Shown: positions 9,836 to 21,740, numbered from the stretch's first letter. The stretch is DNA of 29,427 nt from Anaeroplasma sp902783745 (GCA_946617655.1 CAMOKL010000019.1:1-29427); one strand, 5' to 3'. The notes: generated by a model from the sequence alone, not told the origin. Program-made: numbers and translations.

Positions 9836-12800
9836 TTATTCACCTGATGTTTCTTCAGATTCATTGTTTGTAGTAGTAGTATCAACTGGTGTTGTACCTA
9901 GATAAGTAGCCTTTCTTGTATAGATATCAGATGTTGTAACTGCCCATGCAGTAGCATCATCTCCTGTACCTTCTTTAACAATGAACTCTAAAGCAACTGT
10001 CTTAGTGATGATAGATGAGAATGGTAAGAATGCACCAGCCTCAACAGCTGAAGTAATCTTATCACTACTCTTATCTAATTGGTTTGCCATATCTGTTGTT
10101 GCAGTTACAACGTAACCATTTGGTAAATCTATATAGAAATAGAAATAACCCTTAGGTAATGTTTGAAGATTAATTCTTAATGTATATAGAACTAAACCAT
10201 AAGTATGAGATTTTTGATCAGTATCAGTAACTAGGTTACCATCTTTATCTGTATTTGCAACTAAGTAGCCTGAAATTTGGCGAGTTGCAGTCTTTGTTGT
10301 ATCAACATAGATGTTTTCAGATATAGTCATATATAAATCTTGGTTAGCTAATTCGCTTGCAAAATCTACTGGAGCATATAATTCTACTTCAAAATAGATT
10401 GTGTTTGTAGCATCAACTATAGATATATGATAATATCTTTGACAACCCTGATCAGTAATACCATGTAATGCAGCTTCACTGAATACTACATAAGATACAT
10501 ACCAGAAATGGTTTTCCTTAGGGCTTCCTACGTAGTTCATGTATAATGCATTAGATTCAATTGAACCTGCAGAATTAGATACATAATATCCATTAACTGT
10601 AATTAATGCTTTTTCAGCTGCAGTTGCAGTACCTGCTTCAACCTTATTAGCATATGTTGTTGCAATTAATGTTGTAACACCTGATGCAAATTGACCTATT
10701 TTTTCATCAGTTCCATCATATGTTGCAGGATATACATTAGTCCATACACCAGTTGATGAGATCTGAACTAAGTATATTATTTCTTCTGTACCATTTGTAA
10801 ATGGAACATATAAATACATATTATCATGGTTAGTTAAGATTTGAGCATCACTTAATTCTTGCTTATCTCCATAACCTGTTAACTTAGAATATGTAGTATA
10901 TTGGTAAATCTGAGCATGCTCTTCAATACCAAATGTAGGTGCATAATAATTTAAGTTAGCATCAGAAACTGTACCTAATGCATAGTAATCTGTAATTGTA
11001 GTTGACTTTGCTGCATCACTATACTTAATTGTCTTATTCTTAATTTCAATCTCTCTTGTTGAAGACTTGAATATATCATTATAAGTTATTTCATGTCCAT
11101 CTATTGCACTAGTTGCTGCTTCTGGAAGAATAGATGTACTTTCTGCAGTATTTGTCTTCATTACAGATGCTGTATTACCAATTATAACAGACTGATCTAA
11201 GAATGTTAAACGATTTAATAATGCATCTCTTGAATAACCCTTATAGATGAATAATGTAGGGAATTGATATGTTCTTTCATATAGAACGCCTTTATCCCAA
11301 GTACCTTTACTTGTATAAATGTAATCAAACTTATATACACCAGGTTCATTAGAATCACCAACAGTTAAAGTTAAACCTGCATAAGTAAGTGTTAATGCAC
11401 AACCATTATTTAATGTTTCTTCTGTTGTTTTATAAGTAACATCACCTAAAGTATAGAAATTAGTTAAGATATACTTAATACGATATTCAGGTGCAAAACC
11501 ACGGCTAAATGTTGCTGCAACAAATGTATCAACATTTGAATATGTTAATGATGAATATTGACCTAAATAAGAATCAGTACCAAATGTGAAATTTTCTTTA
11601 TATAAATCAGTTTCTTGTAATGCAATACCTTCTTCAAATAAGTTAGCATATACACCATCAAAATAATTCATTTCATCTAAGTAATGAATATATTCTTTTG
11701 TTTCACCTGATTCAGATGTAACAAGATATGTAACAGTATATCTGATTCTTCCGTCATTTGCTGCAAGATTTTGATATGATGCAGTAATGCTTACTTTTGC
11801 ATTTGCAGAAATTTCAAATTCAGCAAGATAGAAATTATCAGAAGTATAATCTGTCAATTCAGAATAATCATATGCTCTACCGAACTTAATTTCACTTATT
11901 TGCTTTGTTACATAAGCACCACCTGTTGTTAAATCATTATCTTCAAATGTGAACTTAGTAATCTTAGCTTCAGTATTTAATTCCTTAGATACTTCTATAA
12001 CCTTAGTAGTTGAGAATACACTTATTGTTAATTCTTCTGTACCACCAGGTAAAGTCTTATCAATATCAATAACTAACTTAGCAGTACCATTGCTTACAAT
12101 ACCATTATTTCTAGTTGATGCATTAAATGACCAACCTTCAGTTTGCTTAACTGAATTATTAATAATACTAAAGAATGGCTTGAAATCAAATGTATTTGGA
12201 ATGTTTGCACAAGTAATTGTTAATGTAACAGTTCCACCTTGATAACCTAGGCTTGTCTTATCACTTGTAACAGTGAAATCAACAGGGATACCAACAAGGA
12301 TAATATCATATGCTGTATATACTGTTGTATCTTCAGCTGTAACTGTGATTGCATCAACAACCTGATAATTACCTTGTGAATTAGTAATACCATTAGTTAA
12401 ATTAATTGATGTAGTATTAGACTTATTAGTTCTAAATGTAGCTGTTTCTGCATAATCGATATACTTAATAGATATAGCATTATTAGCCTTTAATGTATCT
12501 AAATAAGTTTCTAATACATAATATGTAATTGTACCATGATCAACATCAATAGTTGATGATGTTGCATAAATTGTACCTACAGTTGAATCAGTTAAATCTA
12601 ATTCGAATATTGTAGTTGAAATAGAAAGCTTTAACTGCTTCATTTCAATTCTAAATGCGTAATTTACTGAACTAGAATCAGATGTATCATAACTTTGAGT
12701 AGTATCTGTTGCTTTTGATGAAGCACCTGTATTATCTCTCCAAGATGTAGAAATTGAACCTGTAGTTACAGCATCACTAGAGTTAATTGAAGAATCTAAT

Positions 12801-15800
12801 AATTCAATAATTGAATCATTATTAGAATCTTTTGCAATTGTATTATATGCTGCATCCATTGAAGTTAATGTTAAATTATCTGGAATGAATGTACCATTCT
12901 TAATACCATGACTTGATGCTAATGCAAAAATACCATAACCTTCAAGGTTAGCTGATACACCTAAATGCTTTAAGAAATAATTAAACTTAGTAGCATCAAT
13001 AGTTGTATCATTGATAATGAAATTATAATATCCTTCAGTTGTATCACCATCTACTACTGATGTTTCTGCAGTAGCTTTATAAGTTTGTAATAAAGTATAT
13101 AGAATAGACTGTGTCATTAAGTTATTATCAGCACACTCTAAGAAGTTATCTCCTAAATATGCAGCAATAATTAAATCTTCAGTTTCACTATAATCATTTT
13201 CGTCACAAACGTTAATAATCTTAGTAATCATATTATAAATAACATCACTATTATTAATAGTTAACAATAAGTCATCATAATATGAATCCTTTAAGTTAGT
13301 AATTAATCTACCTAATGCTGAATTACTATTTTTATAATCAGCCTTAGCTAATAATTTAATTATTTCTTTTAATTGTGCAGAAGTAAATTCTTCTATTGTT
13401 GCATCATCAAAGAAATAATATTTTTTATTACTATCAATCATAGATGGATATACTACTAATAATGTTTCTAATATCTTATTAGATAAGTCAATATTTAAGT
13501 TGAATGAAGATAAATTAGTATAATTTGTACCTGTAAATATTATCTTCTTCGTAGCATCGCTAGTATCATTATCATAATAGATAGTAGAACCACCTGTATC
13601 ATAAGTTATCTTAGACTTTTGCTTAACAGTTAAGATTTCTTCTATTGTAGTATCAGTTGCAGATATAGTATATGTACCACCACTTAAATAGTAAGCACGA
13701 TATCCGCCAGTAGTATTTTTCTTTACTGTACCAATAGTTGTTGCAGTACCATCAACATCATATGTTGTTTGTCCTGTAACTGTTACAGTACCACCTGTTG
13801 CTGCCTTAATTAAAATAATAGTAGGTTCATCAACAGTAATTGTAGTTTTAGTAGTTGAATAAGATTTAACAAGATTTGTATCAATTAAATATGAAGCATA
13901 ATCTGATGTTGATGCATAATATGTGTCATATCTTTCTTCAATATCAGATAAATCTGGATATTTAACCTTAGTTGAATCTGTACCTGATGCACCAATATCA
14001 ATATATGTGATATATGGCATATATCCATCACCTGAAGAAATTGCATATTCATAACCAGCTGCAATATCTTCATCTGTAATATCAATTTCATAATAATAAG
14101 ATTTACCAGGTTGTAACTGCATATTACATTCAAGAGCTTGTGAATAATTAGTGAAATATGTACTGTAGTTACCTGGAGTACTTCTCGTTAATTTATATAA
14201 TCTAAATCCCATCTTACCTGTATTTTCAATATTAGATAATACAAATTTAAATGTACCTGATTTGATAGGTGCTACCCAAATACATCTATTTGGAACTAGT
14301 AAAGTACCGCTCCATGTACCAACACATGCATTTTCAACCGCAACTAATCCACCTTCATTATTAGCATCGAACTGAGAATCACCAGTTAAACGTATTAAAT
14401 AATCACCATTTCTATAAGTTGTGTTACCATCTGTTTGAGTATCAGATAAATAACTTACTATATCTTCTGATGGTGCGGCATGACCGGCAGTTGGTAATGT
14501 ATATGGAGTACCATCTCCATTAGGATAATAGAATGTATCAAAGTTAGCCTTATTGGCCTTATTGTAAACCTTAACATCTGAACCAATATAATAACCAATA
14601 TTATTACCAGTTGATGAGGCTTCATATGTATAACAAGCAGTAACTTGCTTAGTACCAGCACTTAAAGTCATATTAATTTTACTAGCTGATGGAGAAAGCA
14701 ATGTATCATCAGCAATCTTAAATGGATATGCATAGCCCTTTGCAATAGTTGCTCCATCTTTAGATCCTAAAGATTCATATAATGCTTTAATATCAGTATA
14801 TGAACCAATACCATCTTGTTGTGAAGCATCTGCATCTCCACCAATAGTTGTAATAAAGCTATCCCAATCAAGCATAGACAATTGCGTTAATGCTGTCAAA
14901 TCAGATGCCTCTACTCCTGCAAACATTGCTGCAATCTCTTCATCTGTTATATCAGGATTAATAGACCTTAGGTAATCAGCATACTTATATATGAAGTACG
15001 TTATATCAGTATTCGTGACTGTATTAGTACCAGAATCATTATCGTATTGTTCGTTATTTAACGTCAATAATAATATTTTCTTAAACAATTCTTTATCTGT
15101 AGCACCAAGCATACTTAGATTTTGTAAGTCAGTATAAGTTACACCACCAATTAAACTATCTAAGTAATCCTTTAAAGATTTTGTATTATCATAGATTATA
15201 CTTTCTAATGCAGTATTAGACTGTTTTGTAAATACATTTGTTACTGAATTAGTCGCAAATGAAGTTCCTCTTAATGCAGATGTTAAATATGTAAATGAAT
15301 CGGCTTCTGAAGATGTAAAATCATGATTTTTTGCATATTCAGCTAACGCATTAATTACAATTTTTTCACCAGCTTTGGTACTTAAAATTTTAGTCATTAG
15401 AGCTGAAATAATGCCAATTTCATCATTATCATCTCTACCATCTCTTTTACCTTTTGTTTGGATACCATCAAGTTTTACTAAATCCTTCATTTGATAATAT
15501 GTATATTGAGTAGTTTGAAGACCTTGGTAATAATTAAAGTCACTTGTAATAGGGTTATCATAACCACCACTTCTTAGATATGTCTCCTTTGACATTAAGA
15601 ATGTACCTTTAATTCCTTTATCATACCAAACTGAATGTACAAACCAAATACCTGTAATCATTGATGAAGTCGCATAACCAGTAAGGTAATAATCTCTTAA
15701 TGGGTGAGTTTGTTTTCCGCTATTTTCAGCTAGATTTGCAAATGTTTGTGCTCTAGTTGAAGATAATGTTAATGTAACATTATTTTCACCATAAGTAATT

Positions 15801-18800
15801 GTTGTATTTTCTTGTTTTGCATCTTTATTACATGTATATTCTTTACCTGGTGTAAAATCATAATAATCTACAATCCAACCTTCTGGTGAAGTTTTATAAT
15901 TTTTATATAAATAATTTGTACTATCATCAGAAGACTTATCACAAATATAATTAGAAACCCATTGATATCTTGAATTTTCCTTATTGTAATTATTCCAATA
16001 GAAAGGTGAAATAGATTTATTTGGATCAGTTGTATTAGAACTTGCTATCGCATTTTCTGTAATTGTTCTATTTGTAGAAATGAACGTAGGAACATATACT
16101 TTCGCAGCAGCACTAGATGCATTATATAAATCATATCCTAGATATGTATATGTAGTATTCCAATTTTCACTAAATACTTCACCATTAGCCATATATGGGC
16201 CATAATAATATGTTGCATAACTATTTACTGCATCAGGTGTATATATAAATCTATTTTTTATAACCTGGTCTTTACCCCCAACTCCTTCTTGCCATGGATT
16301 ATTTGCAGTATCTCCATTACTATTTCTATAAATTCCACCATTTCTTTTATCATAACTACCTATTTTTATTGAGTTTTTATTTTCTCCAGCATATAACTGT
16401 ATACCACTTATTTTAGTGTCTTCTTCAACAATTTCTGATGGACCATCATTAGTTTGGTATGTATTATTATATTCAGTTGCTTTTGCAATAATTGAAGAAT
16501 AATTATTAGATGATGTAGGATCCTTATGATTAGAAAAATATTGTGTTGATAAGTAATTTTGGAAATCAGCATTATTCTTAACTAAATTCCATAATTCTGT
16601 ATAATCTTTTTCATAATACCACTTTGTACCATTAATCCATGAATATGTTTCTGTTACATCATCATATCGATCTACAATATTATTAGTATTAAAAGAAGAT
16701 TCTTCTAAGATTGAAGAAACATCATACTTTTTCAATGCTTCATTAATAGCACTTAAATAATAACTATTATTTGAATCATTATATGCAAATAAATTAGCAT
16801 AAATATTTGTTGCGATATCTGTATGACCAGTTAAGTAATTAATATACTTTAATACATTATTAGTTGTCTCAGAACTTTCTAATAATTCTTCAGCAATAAC
16901 AGATAATGTATCAGCTGAATAATCTGCTAAAAGAATTTGGATTAATTCCATCTTCTTAACTAAATAATAATCACCTGTTTTTTTATTAAATAATGGATCT
17001 AAAATCTTATTTTCTGTATCTTCAATTAATAATTCTAAATAAGATGTTAAAACACTTTCTAATTCAGAATTAGATGCAGTAGATAAAATTGTTCTTATCT
17101 TTGTTTGTACTGCAGTGTAATCTGAAGATTCACCAGATACAACCTTAGCTAATAATTCATCATATAATAAAGTTTGTAATAATTCATAAGCATCTTTTTG
17201 TTCTTTTTCATAATAAGACATAATTGTATCAATTATAGATGCTCTTATTGTAGTTGTAATATCAGATATGCATTCTTCATCAAATAAAATATATTCTAAT
17301 ATTTCTTTTAAATCTGATGATGTGAATTCTGTTGAATTACCATCATTATTACTTAATACTTCTGTTAAGAAATTAGTTAATAATGTTGAATCAATATTCT
17401 CATACCATGTAGATGATTCGAATGATGGAGAAACACTTGTCGTAGTCTTTGTAAGACCAGCATATCCATCACTTACGAATACAGACATAGTTTTTACGTC
17501 TCTTGCTAGCTGTTCAGCTGCATTAATATATGCTATATTCTTCCAACCAATTCTTTCAAGTAACACTTCATTAACTTTATCAAATCTTACAAATTGAAAG
17601 AAGTCAGCAATATATGCATCTGTTACATATTTTGCATAGTTAACAGCTGTTGGGTCACCATTGATTGCTCTTCTAAATATGAAGTCTTCACTAAATACAC
17701 CAATATTTCCAGTTTCTGTATCTGTAATAGTTGATAAAGGAGCATATTTTACAAATGAACCACCAAATTTATCTAATGAACCATTAACAGTAATAAATGT
17801 TGATGAATCAATACCATCTGTTGGGATATTTAACTGATTTACTTCTTGGCAAATATAAGCACCATTAAAGAAATTTATTGCATATCTAACAACAATATTA
17901 GTTTGGTTATTAAAATCAATAAATCCAAACATTGAACCTAAATAATAATATTCTCCTCTTGTAGGGTTATAATCACCTGTTCCAGTAAAAGTAGGTGTAC
18001 CAGATATATCATTATAACATGCATGTATTAATGTTGAACCACTATAGCTATTCTTTGTTATCGCATAAATGTTAGCATAATTGATTGTATTTGCTAAATA
18101 TATGTTTGTAGCATTATATTTGCTTAAATCGAATCCACCAACTATAGAACCCGCTACTTCAGAGCCATATATATTACCATAGTTTAATACGTTTACAATA
18201 TTACAAATACCTTTTGCTGAAATTCCTCCAACAAATGAAGTGAATTTCCCAAAATTTGCTGTTTTATTATTTTCTATTAAGTAAGCATTGAACGCAATCA
18301 ATGTACCATAGTTAATAGTGAATGAAACAACTTCATTAATATTATTGTTTTTACTGCTTGGGGTATTATTTGCAAAAATACCTCCAACTAATACAAATGA
18401 ATTAACACTATTGCACATGTTAATTACTTGAATATTACCATTGTTTGCAGAGTCTCTAATTTGAGCATAATCTCCAGTCATAACACATGCAATACCTGCT
18501 GCATAATATTGGCTATTTGCAGTTTTTGCAAAAATATCTAACTGAATATCTCCTAAGTTAAATGCGTTTGAAATTATACCTGAGTTTGTATTTGCAATAC
18601 CTGCTGCATAAACACTACCATTTAAATTTGTAGTACTTGATTGTGTAGCTGCTTCAGGAACATTACCATTTCCAGTTTTTGTTGCATATAATTTTGTCTT
18701 ATTATAATCACTAGATGTAACAGTAATCTTACCATTATTGATTGCATCATTTAGTGAACCAACTAGGTCACTATCAAATGTTGAATTTAATGGATTTTGA

Positions 18801-21727
18801 TTTGCATCAGTAATTACTGCAAGATTGTTACGGCAAATACCTGATACATAGATATTAATTGACATATCATCTGTTGCTGAATCTGTAATTGTAATATCTC
18901 CACCATTATAAATAGCCCTTGCTTCGCTTCCTAAAGATAATTCATCAAATACACCATTAATATATAAATTATGCTTTGCTGCTGAAGCTTTATTTAATTC
19001 GAATGTTAATTCGCCTTCGTTTCTTACATCATAATAATTAACATATTTACCATTAACAGTACCTGAATAGATACCATCAAATGTTAAAGCTTGTCCCATT
19101 GTGAAATTAATACTTCTTAAGTTATATACTGTATGTAAATTTACAATATTATCACCTGTTGTATCAGTTCCATTATAAACATTAACAACACCTGCATAAT
19201 TACCAATAACACTTATATCTTGTGTTGATGCATTTATAGACTTTAACTTTCTTGTTGTTGTATCAAATACATAATTATTATCTAAGTTATAAATACTTGA
19301 TAATCTAGAATCAAAACCATTACCAGAACAAATATTAATACCATTAGTTAAATAACCATTAGTACCTAAAATATTTGTTTCTGTATTATATAATGCCATA
19401 ATATTTGCTCTATTAGTCATTGCTGATGCATAGAATAAAATATTATTAGCCTTATCAACGAATAAAGATGGAGTAACATTTCCTGATGATGTTGTAATAG
19501 TTTGAATATCAGCATTTTCAATACCTGCAATCATAGTTAATGTTGCAGTACTATTACCATATACATTGATGTTACCTTGGTTTGTAAAATTATTTACTTC
19601 TGCTGTTTCTGATGTTTCACCAGCTTCACCTAAATGTCTACCTAAAATACCAGCTACATATAGCTTATTATAAGTTGGAGCCTTAGATGTAGTACCAATA
19701 TTAATAGTACCTAAGTTTTCAAGCTTTGTTGCAAGTCTAGTATATGCTGCACCACAAATACCACCAATTGCGTATGCTGCATTAGAACCTAATTCAGATG
19801 TAATATTAACAGCACTTAATACTGTATTTAAATCACCTAATGAATCTTCAATATAACCAACTAAACCACCAACTGCAATACCTGCCATATAACCAGCTGC
19901 AACTTGATAAGTTGAATCAGCTACTAAATTGATCTTACCTGTTGTAACACAGTTTTTAATTGAACCTTCACCACCAAATACACCACATAAACCACCTAAA
20001 TAGTATTCACCTAATTTAGATGCTGTAGTATTTGATGCGTCAATATATGTATTAACATTTTCAATAATACCACCTTCGATATAACCAGCAAGAACACCAA
20101 TTGCTTTCGCATTTGTTGATTCTTTTATATCATTAAGGTTGATACTTGAAACAACATTTAAGTTCTTAACTGTACCAGTTAAATAACTAAATAAACCATA
20201 TGCATTAAGACCTGTTGTAACAACCTTCTTATCATCGTTTAAAATATCAGCATTATAAATAGTAGGATACTTAGTTTTACCATTATCAACCATTGTTACT
20301 GAACCATTTGTTATTTCTTGACCAACAAATGATGCACCAATACCATGATTATATGCATATGCTGTACCAGGAATACCCTTTAAATTAATATCCTTTGTAA
20401 TTGTATAATGAGTCTTAGATGATGCAAAGAATGCATTTACATTCATTAACTCATACATAAATAAGAAATCTTTTACATTATTAATCTTAATAGCTGCAGA
20501 GGATACTACAACTTCACCATCTGAATTTAAACCAGTAGTAACAGAAGTTGCCTCACTAAACACTCTTCTTACAGGTGTTTGATAATTATAATAATATTCC
20601 AATTTAGATGAATCACTAGACTTAACACTCCAATATGCATCACTAACGAATTTAGAATTTAATTCATCTAATGATGAAACCATTGTACCAGGATATCCTG
20701 AACCAGACTTAGACTTAGCACCTAAGTCATCTGCAAATACTAATGTATAACTTCCACCATCAACAAATGTAGATAAGTTAAAATTAATTGATGTATTATA
20801 GAAATAAGTATCTGAAATTGAACCTTCATTTGTTAACGCAATATCTGCAAATTCTACAACATCCACAATTGTATAGTTGTAAACAGAATTTGTTGCAAAA
20901 TATGAATCACTAATTTCGCCTGTAGAAGTATTTTCTAAAACAAAGCCTGATACACGGTATCCACCTGCTGCAGTAATACCACATTCATCAATTAATGTTT
21001 GTGATAATTGCTTAACATAAACGCCAGAAATTTTACCCTTATTTAAACCACAAATGTTTGCAACACCATAATCAGCCATTGTTTCAATCATATAAGCTAA
21101 AGTGATTGTTGGTTCAACTAAGCCAAAGTTCTTAATTTCACCATTGTTTTCTGCAAACATCGCAAAATATTTCATACCTTTATATTGATTAGAAGCTGAT
21201 TCACTATTAATAACTATAAAATCAAGATTATAAATATCATATCCATTTCCATCAAATGTACCAGTGAATGAATTTTCGCTTGTAGTACTCCAACCAATTG
21301 GGATAAATTTATTACCTTGATATGAATCACAATCAATATTGCATAATAATAAATAATCATATGCTAAGAAGCTTGAATGATTATAACATGCATATGAGAA
21401 TGCATATAATTCTTCTGCAGAATTAATTGTAATAATTTTATCAGCATAAGAAACACTTGGTGAATCATTTGCTTCAGTCATTGAAATATAAGATGTATTT
21501 ATAGATGCATTCTCATTAGAGGACTTAATAGGTGTCTGATTACCTGCATAAAATGACTTATAATCAATGAACGCAGTCTTTAAGCCATCAGAATCAGCAG
21601 TTGATTTAAAGCCAATAAATAAAGCCAAAAATACAGCTAAGAAAGCTGTAGTTATGGCAATACCTATAGAAGTTATAATAGCTCTTTTCTTTGAGCTTGA
21701 TGTAATATTATTATTTTTCTTTTTCAT
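9836..21727 (-). CDS. giant secreted surface protein with GLUG/beta-helix-like repeats
   Basis: 3963 aa. The start is the ATG at 21727, with AAGGAGAT (21735-21742) seven bases upstream; the stop TAA of the preceding gene lies inside that ribosome binding site. A Lys-rich N-terminus and one hydrophobic helix (about residues 15-38) indicate export. Around 120-200 is a typical GLUG-type opening (FTGTFDGNGYDIYNL). About 410-1240 has many Gly-rich beta-helix turns (IGVLAGYIEGGIIENV, LGGLCGVFGGEGSIKNC, AVGGLVGYIEDSLGDL, NSGIISNAFNLGDI). Three helix-rich, Leu-rich stretches lie near 1460-1685, 2086-2290 and 2740-2890. A probable beta-sandwich lies near 2420-2590 (WVAPIKSGTFKFVLS), and an Ig-like segment near 3145-3240. 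The acidic end SEETSGE has no LPXTG or anchor. It is the last gene of the riboswitch-controlled operon. GLUG proteins are often adhesins or matrix proteins; that role here is inferred. Confidence 0.92.
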   Translation of the reverse strand: MKKKNNNITSSSKKRAIITSIGIAITTAFLAVFLALFIGFKSTADSDGLKTAFIDYKSFYAGNQTPIKSSNENASINTSYISMTEANDSPSVSYADKIITINSAEELYAFSYACYNHSSFLAYDYLLLCNIDCDSYQGNKFIPIGWSTTSENSFTGTFDGNGYDIYNLDFIVINSESASNQYKGMKYFAMFAENNGEIKNFGLVEPTITLAYMIETMADYGVANICGLNKGKISGVYVKQLSQTLIDECGITAAGGYRVSGFVLENTSTGEISDSYFATNSVYNYTIVDVVEFADIALTNEGSISDTYFYNTSINFNLSTFVDGGSYTLVFADDLGAKSKSGSGYPGTMVSSLDELNSKFVSDAYWSVKSSDSSKLEYYYNYQTPVRRVFSEATSVTTGLNSDGEVVVSSAAIKINNVKDFLFMYELMNVNAFFASSKTHYTITKDINLKGIPGTAYAYNHGIGASFVGQEITNGSVTMVDNGKTKYPTIYNADILNDDKKVVTTGLNAYGLFSYLTGTVKNLNVVSSINLNDIKESTNAKAIGVLAGYIEGGIIENVNTYIDASNTTASKLGEYYLGGLCGVFGGEGSIKNCVTTGKINLVADSTYQVAAGYMAGIAVGGLVGYIEDSLGDLNTVLSAVNITSELGSNAAYAIGGICGAAYTRLATKLENLGTINIGTTSKAPTYNKLYVAGILGRHLGEAGETSETAEVNNFTNQGNINVYGNSTATLTMIAGIENADIQTITTSSGNVTPSLFVDKANNILFYASAMTNRANIMALYNTETNILGTNGYLTNGINICSGNGFDSRLSSIYNLDNNYVFDTTTRKLKSINASTQDISVIGNYAGVVNVYNGTDTTGDNIVNLHTVYNLRSINFTMGQALTFDGIYSGTVNGKYVNYYDVRNEGELTFELNKASAAKHNLYINGVFDELSLGSEARAIYNGGDITITDSATDDMSINIYVSGICRNNLAVITDANQNPLNSTFDSDLVGSLNDAINNGKITVTSSDYNKTKLYATKTGNGNVPEAATQSSTTNLNGSVYAAGIANTNSGIISNAFNLGDIQLDIFAKTANSQYYAAGIACVMTGDYAQIRDSANNGNIQVINMCNSVNSFVLVGGIFANNTPSSKNNNINEVVSFTINYGTLIAFNAYLIENNKTANFGKFTSFVGGISAKGICNIVNVLNYGNIYGSEVAGSIVGGFDLSKYNATNIYLANTINYANIYAITKNSYSGSTLIHACYNDISGTPTFTGTGDYNPTRGEYYYLGSMFGFIDFNNQTNIVVRYAINFFNGAYICQEVNQLNIPTDGIDSSTFITVNGSLDKFGGSFVKYAPLSTITDTETGNIGVFSEDFIFRRAINGDPTAVNYAKYVTDAYIADFFQFVRFDKVNEVLLERIGWKNIAYINAAEQLARDVKTMSVFVSDGYAGLTKTTTSVSPSFESSTWYENIDSTLLTNFLTEVLSNNDGNSTEFTSSDLKEILEYILFDEECISDITTTIRASIIDTIMSYYEKEQKDAYELLQTLLYDELLAKVVSGESSDYTAVQTKIRTILSTASNSELESVLTSYLELLIEDTENKILDPLFNKKTGDYYLVKKMELIQILLADYSADTLSVIAEELLESSETTNNVLKYINYLTGHTDIATNIYANLFAYNDSNNSYYLSAINEALKKYDVSSILEESSFNTNNIVDRYDDVTETYSWINGTKWYYEKDYTELWNLVKNNADFQNYLSTQYFSNHKDPTSSNNYSSIIAKATEYNNTYQTNDGPSEIVEEDTKISGIQLYAGENKNSIKIGSYDKRNGGIYRNSNGDTANNPWQEGVGGKDQVIKNRFIYTPDAVNSYATYYYGPYMANGEVFSENWNTTYTYLGYDLYNASSAAAKVYVPTFISTNRTITENAIASSNTTDPNKSISPFYWNNYNKENSRYQWVSNYICDKSSDDSTNYLYKNYKTSPEGWIVDYYDFTPGKEYTCNKDAKQENTTITYGENNVTLTLSSTRAQTFANLAENSGKQTHPLRDYYLTGYATSSMITGIWFVHSVWYDKGIKGTFLMSKETYLRSGGYDNPITSDFNYYQGLQTTQYTYYQMKDLVKLDGIQTKGKRDGRDDNDEIGIISALMTKILSTKAGEKIVINALAEYAKNHDFTSSEADSFTYLTSALRGTSFATNSVTNVFTKQSNTALESIIYDNTKSLKDYLDSLIGGVTYTDLQNLSMLGATDKELFKKILLLTLNNEQYDNDSGTNTVTNTDITYFIYKYADYLRSINPDITDEEIAAMFAGVEASDLTALTQLSMLDWDSFITTIGGDADASQQDGIGSYTDIKALYESLGSKDGATIAKGYAYPFKIADDTLLSPSASKINMTLSAGTKQVTACYTYEASSTGNNIGYYIGSDVKVYNKANKANFDTFYYPNGDGTPYTLPTAGHAAPSEDIVSYLSDTQTDGNTTYRNGDYLIRLTGDSQFDANNEGGLVAVENACVGTWSGTLLVPNRCIWVAPIKSGTFKFVLSNIENTGKMGFRLYKLTRSTPGNYSTYFTNYSQALECNMQLQPGKSYYYEIDITDEDIAAGYEYAISSGDGYMPYITYIDIGASGTDSTKVKYPDLSDIEERYDTYYASTSDYASYLIDTNLVKSYSTTKTTITVDEPTIILIKAATGGTVTVTGQTTYDVDGTATTIGTVKKNTTGGYRAYYLSGGTYTISATDTTIEEILTVKQKSKITYDTGGSTIYYDNDTSDATKKIIFTGTNYTNLSSFNLNIDLSNKILETLLVVYPSMIDSNKKYYFFDDATIEEFTSAQLKEIIKLLAKADYKNSNSALGRLITNLKDSYYDDLLLTINNSDVIYNMITKIINVCDENDYSETEDLIIAAYLGDNFLECADNNLMTQSILYTLLQTYKATAETSVVDGDTTEGYYNFIINDTTIDATKFNYFLKHLGVSANLEGYGIFALASSHGIKNGTFIPDNLTLTSMDAAYNTIAKDSNNDSIIELLDSSINSSDAVTTGSISTSWRDNTGASSKATDTTQSYDTSDSSSVNYAFRIEMKQLKLSISTTIFELDLTDSTVGTIYATSSTIDVDHGTITYYVLETYLDTLKANNAISIKYIDYAETATFRTNKSNTTSINLTNGITNSQGNYQVVDAITVTAEDTTVYTAYDIILVGIPVDFTVTSDKTSLGYQGGTVTLTITCANIPNTFDFKPFFSIINNSVKQTEGWSFNASTRNNGIVSNGTAKLVIDIDKTLPGGTEELTISVFSTTKVIEVSKELNTEAKITKFTFEDNDLTTGGAYVTKQISEIKFGRAYDYSELTDYTSDNFYLAEFEISANAKVSITASYQNLAANDGRIRYTVTYLVTSESGETKEYIHYLDEMNYFDGVYANLFEEGIALQETDLYKENFTFGTDSYLGQYSSLTYSNVDTFVAATFSRGFAPEYRIKYILTNFYTLGDVTYKTTEETLNNGCALTLTYAGLTLTVGDSNEPGVYKFDYIYTSKGTWDKGVLYERTYQFPTLFIYKGYSRDALLNRLTFLDQSVIIGNTASVMKTNTAESTSILPEAATSAIDGHEITYNDIFKSSTREIEIKNKTIKYSDAAKSTTITDYYALGTVSDANLNYYAPTFGIEEHAQIYQYTTYSKLTGYGDKQELSDAQILTNHDNMYLYVPFTNGTEEIIYLVQISSTGVWTNVYPATYDGTDEKIGQFASGVTTLIATTYANKVEAGTATAAEKALITVNGYYVSNSAGSIESNALYMNYVGSPKENHFWYVSYVVFSEAALHGITDQGCQRYYHISIVDATNTIYFEVELYAPVDFASELANQDLYMTISENIYVDTTKTATRQISGYLVANTDKDGNLVTDTDQKSHTYGLVLYTLRINLQTLPKGYFYFYIDLPNGYVVTATTDMANQLDKSSDKITSAVEAGAFLPFSSIITKTVALEFIVKEGTGDDATAWAVTTSDIYTRKATYLGTTPVDTTTTNNESEETSGE

Positions 21728-21740
21728 AATATCAATCTCC

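Noticed and set aside
13885..14661. Minus-strand Met/Ile-rich frames inside the giant gene
   Set aside because: They are out-of-frame readings of Tyr/Asn-rich codons within one continuous 3963-codon gene.
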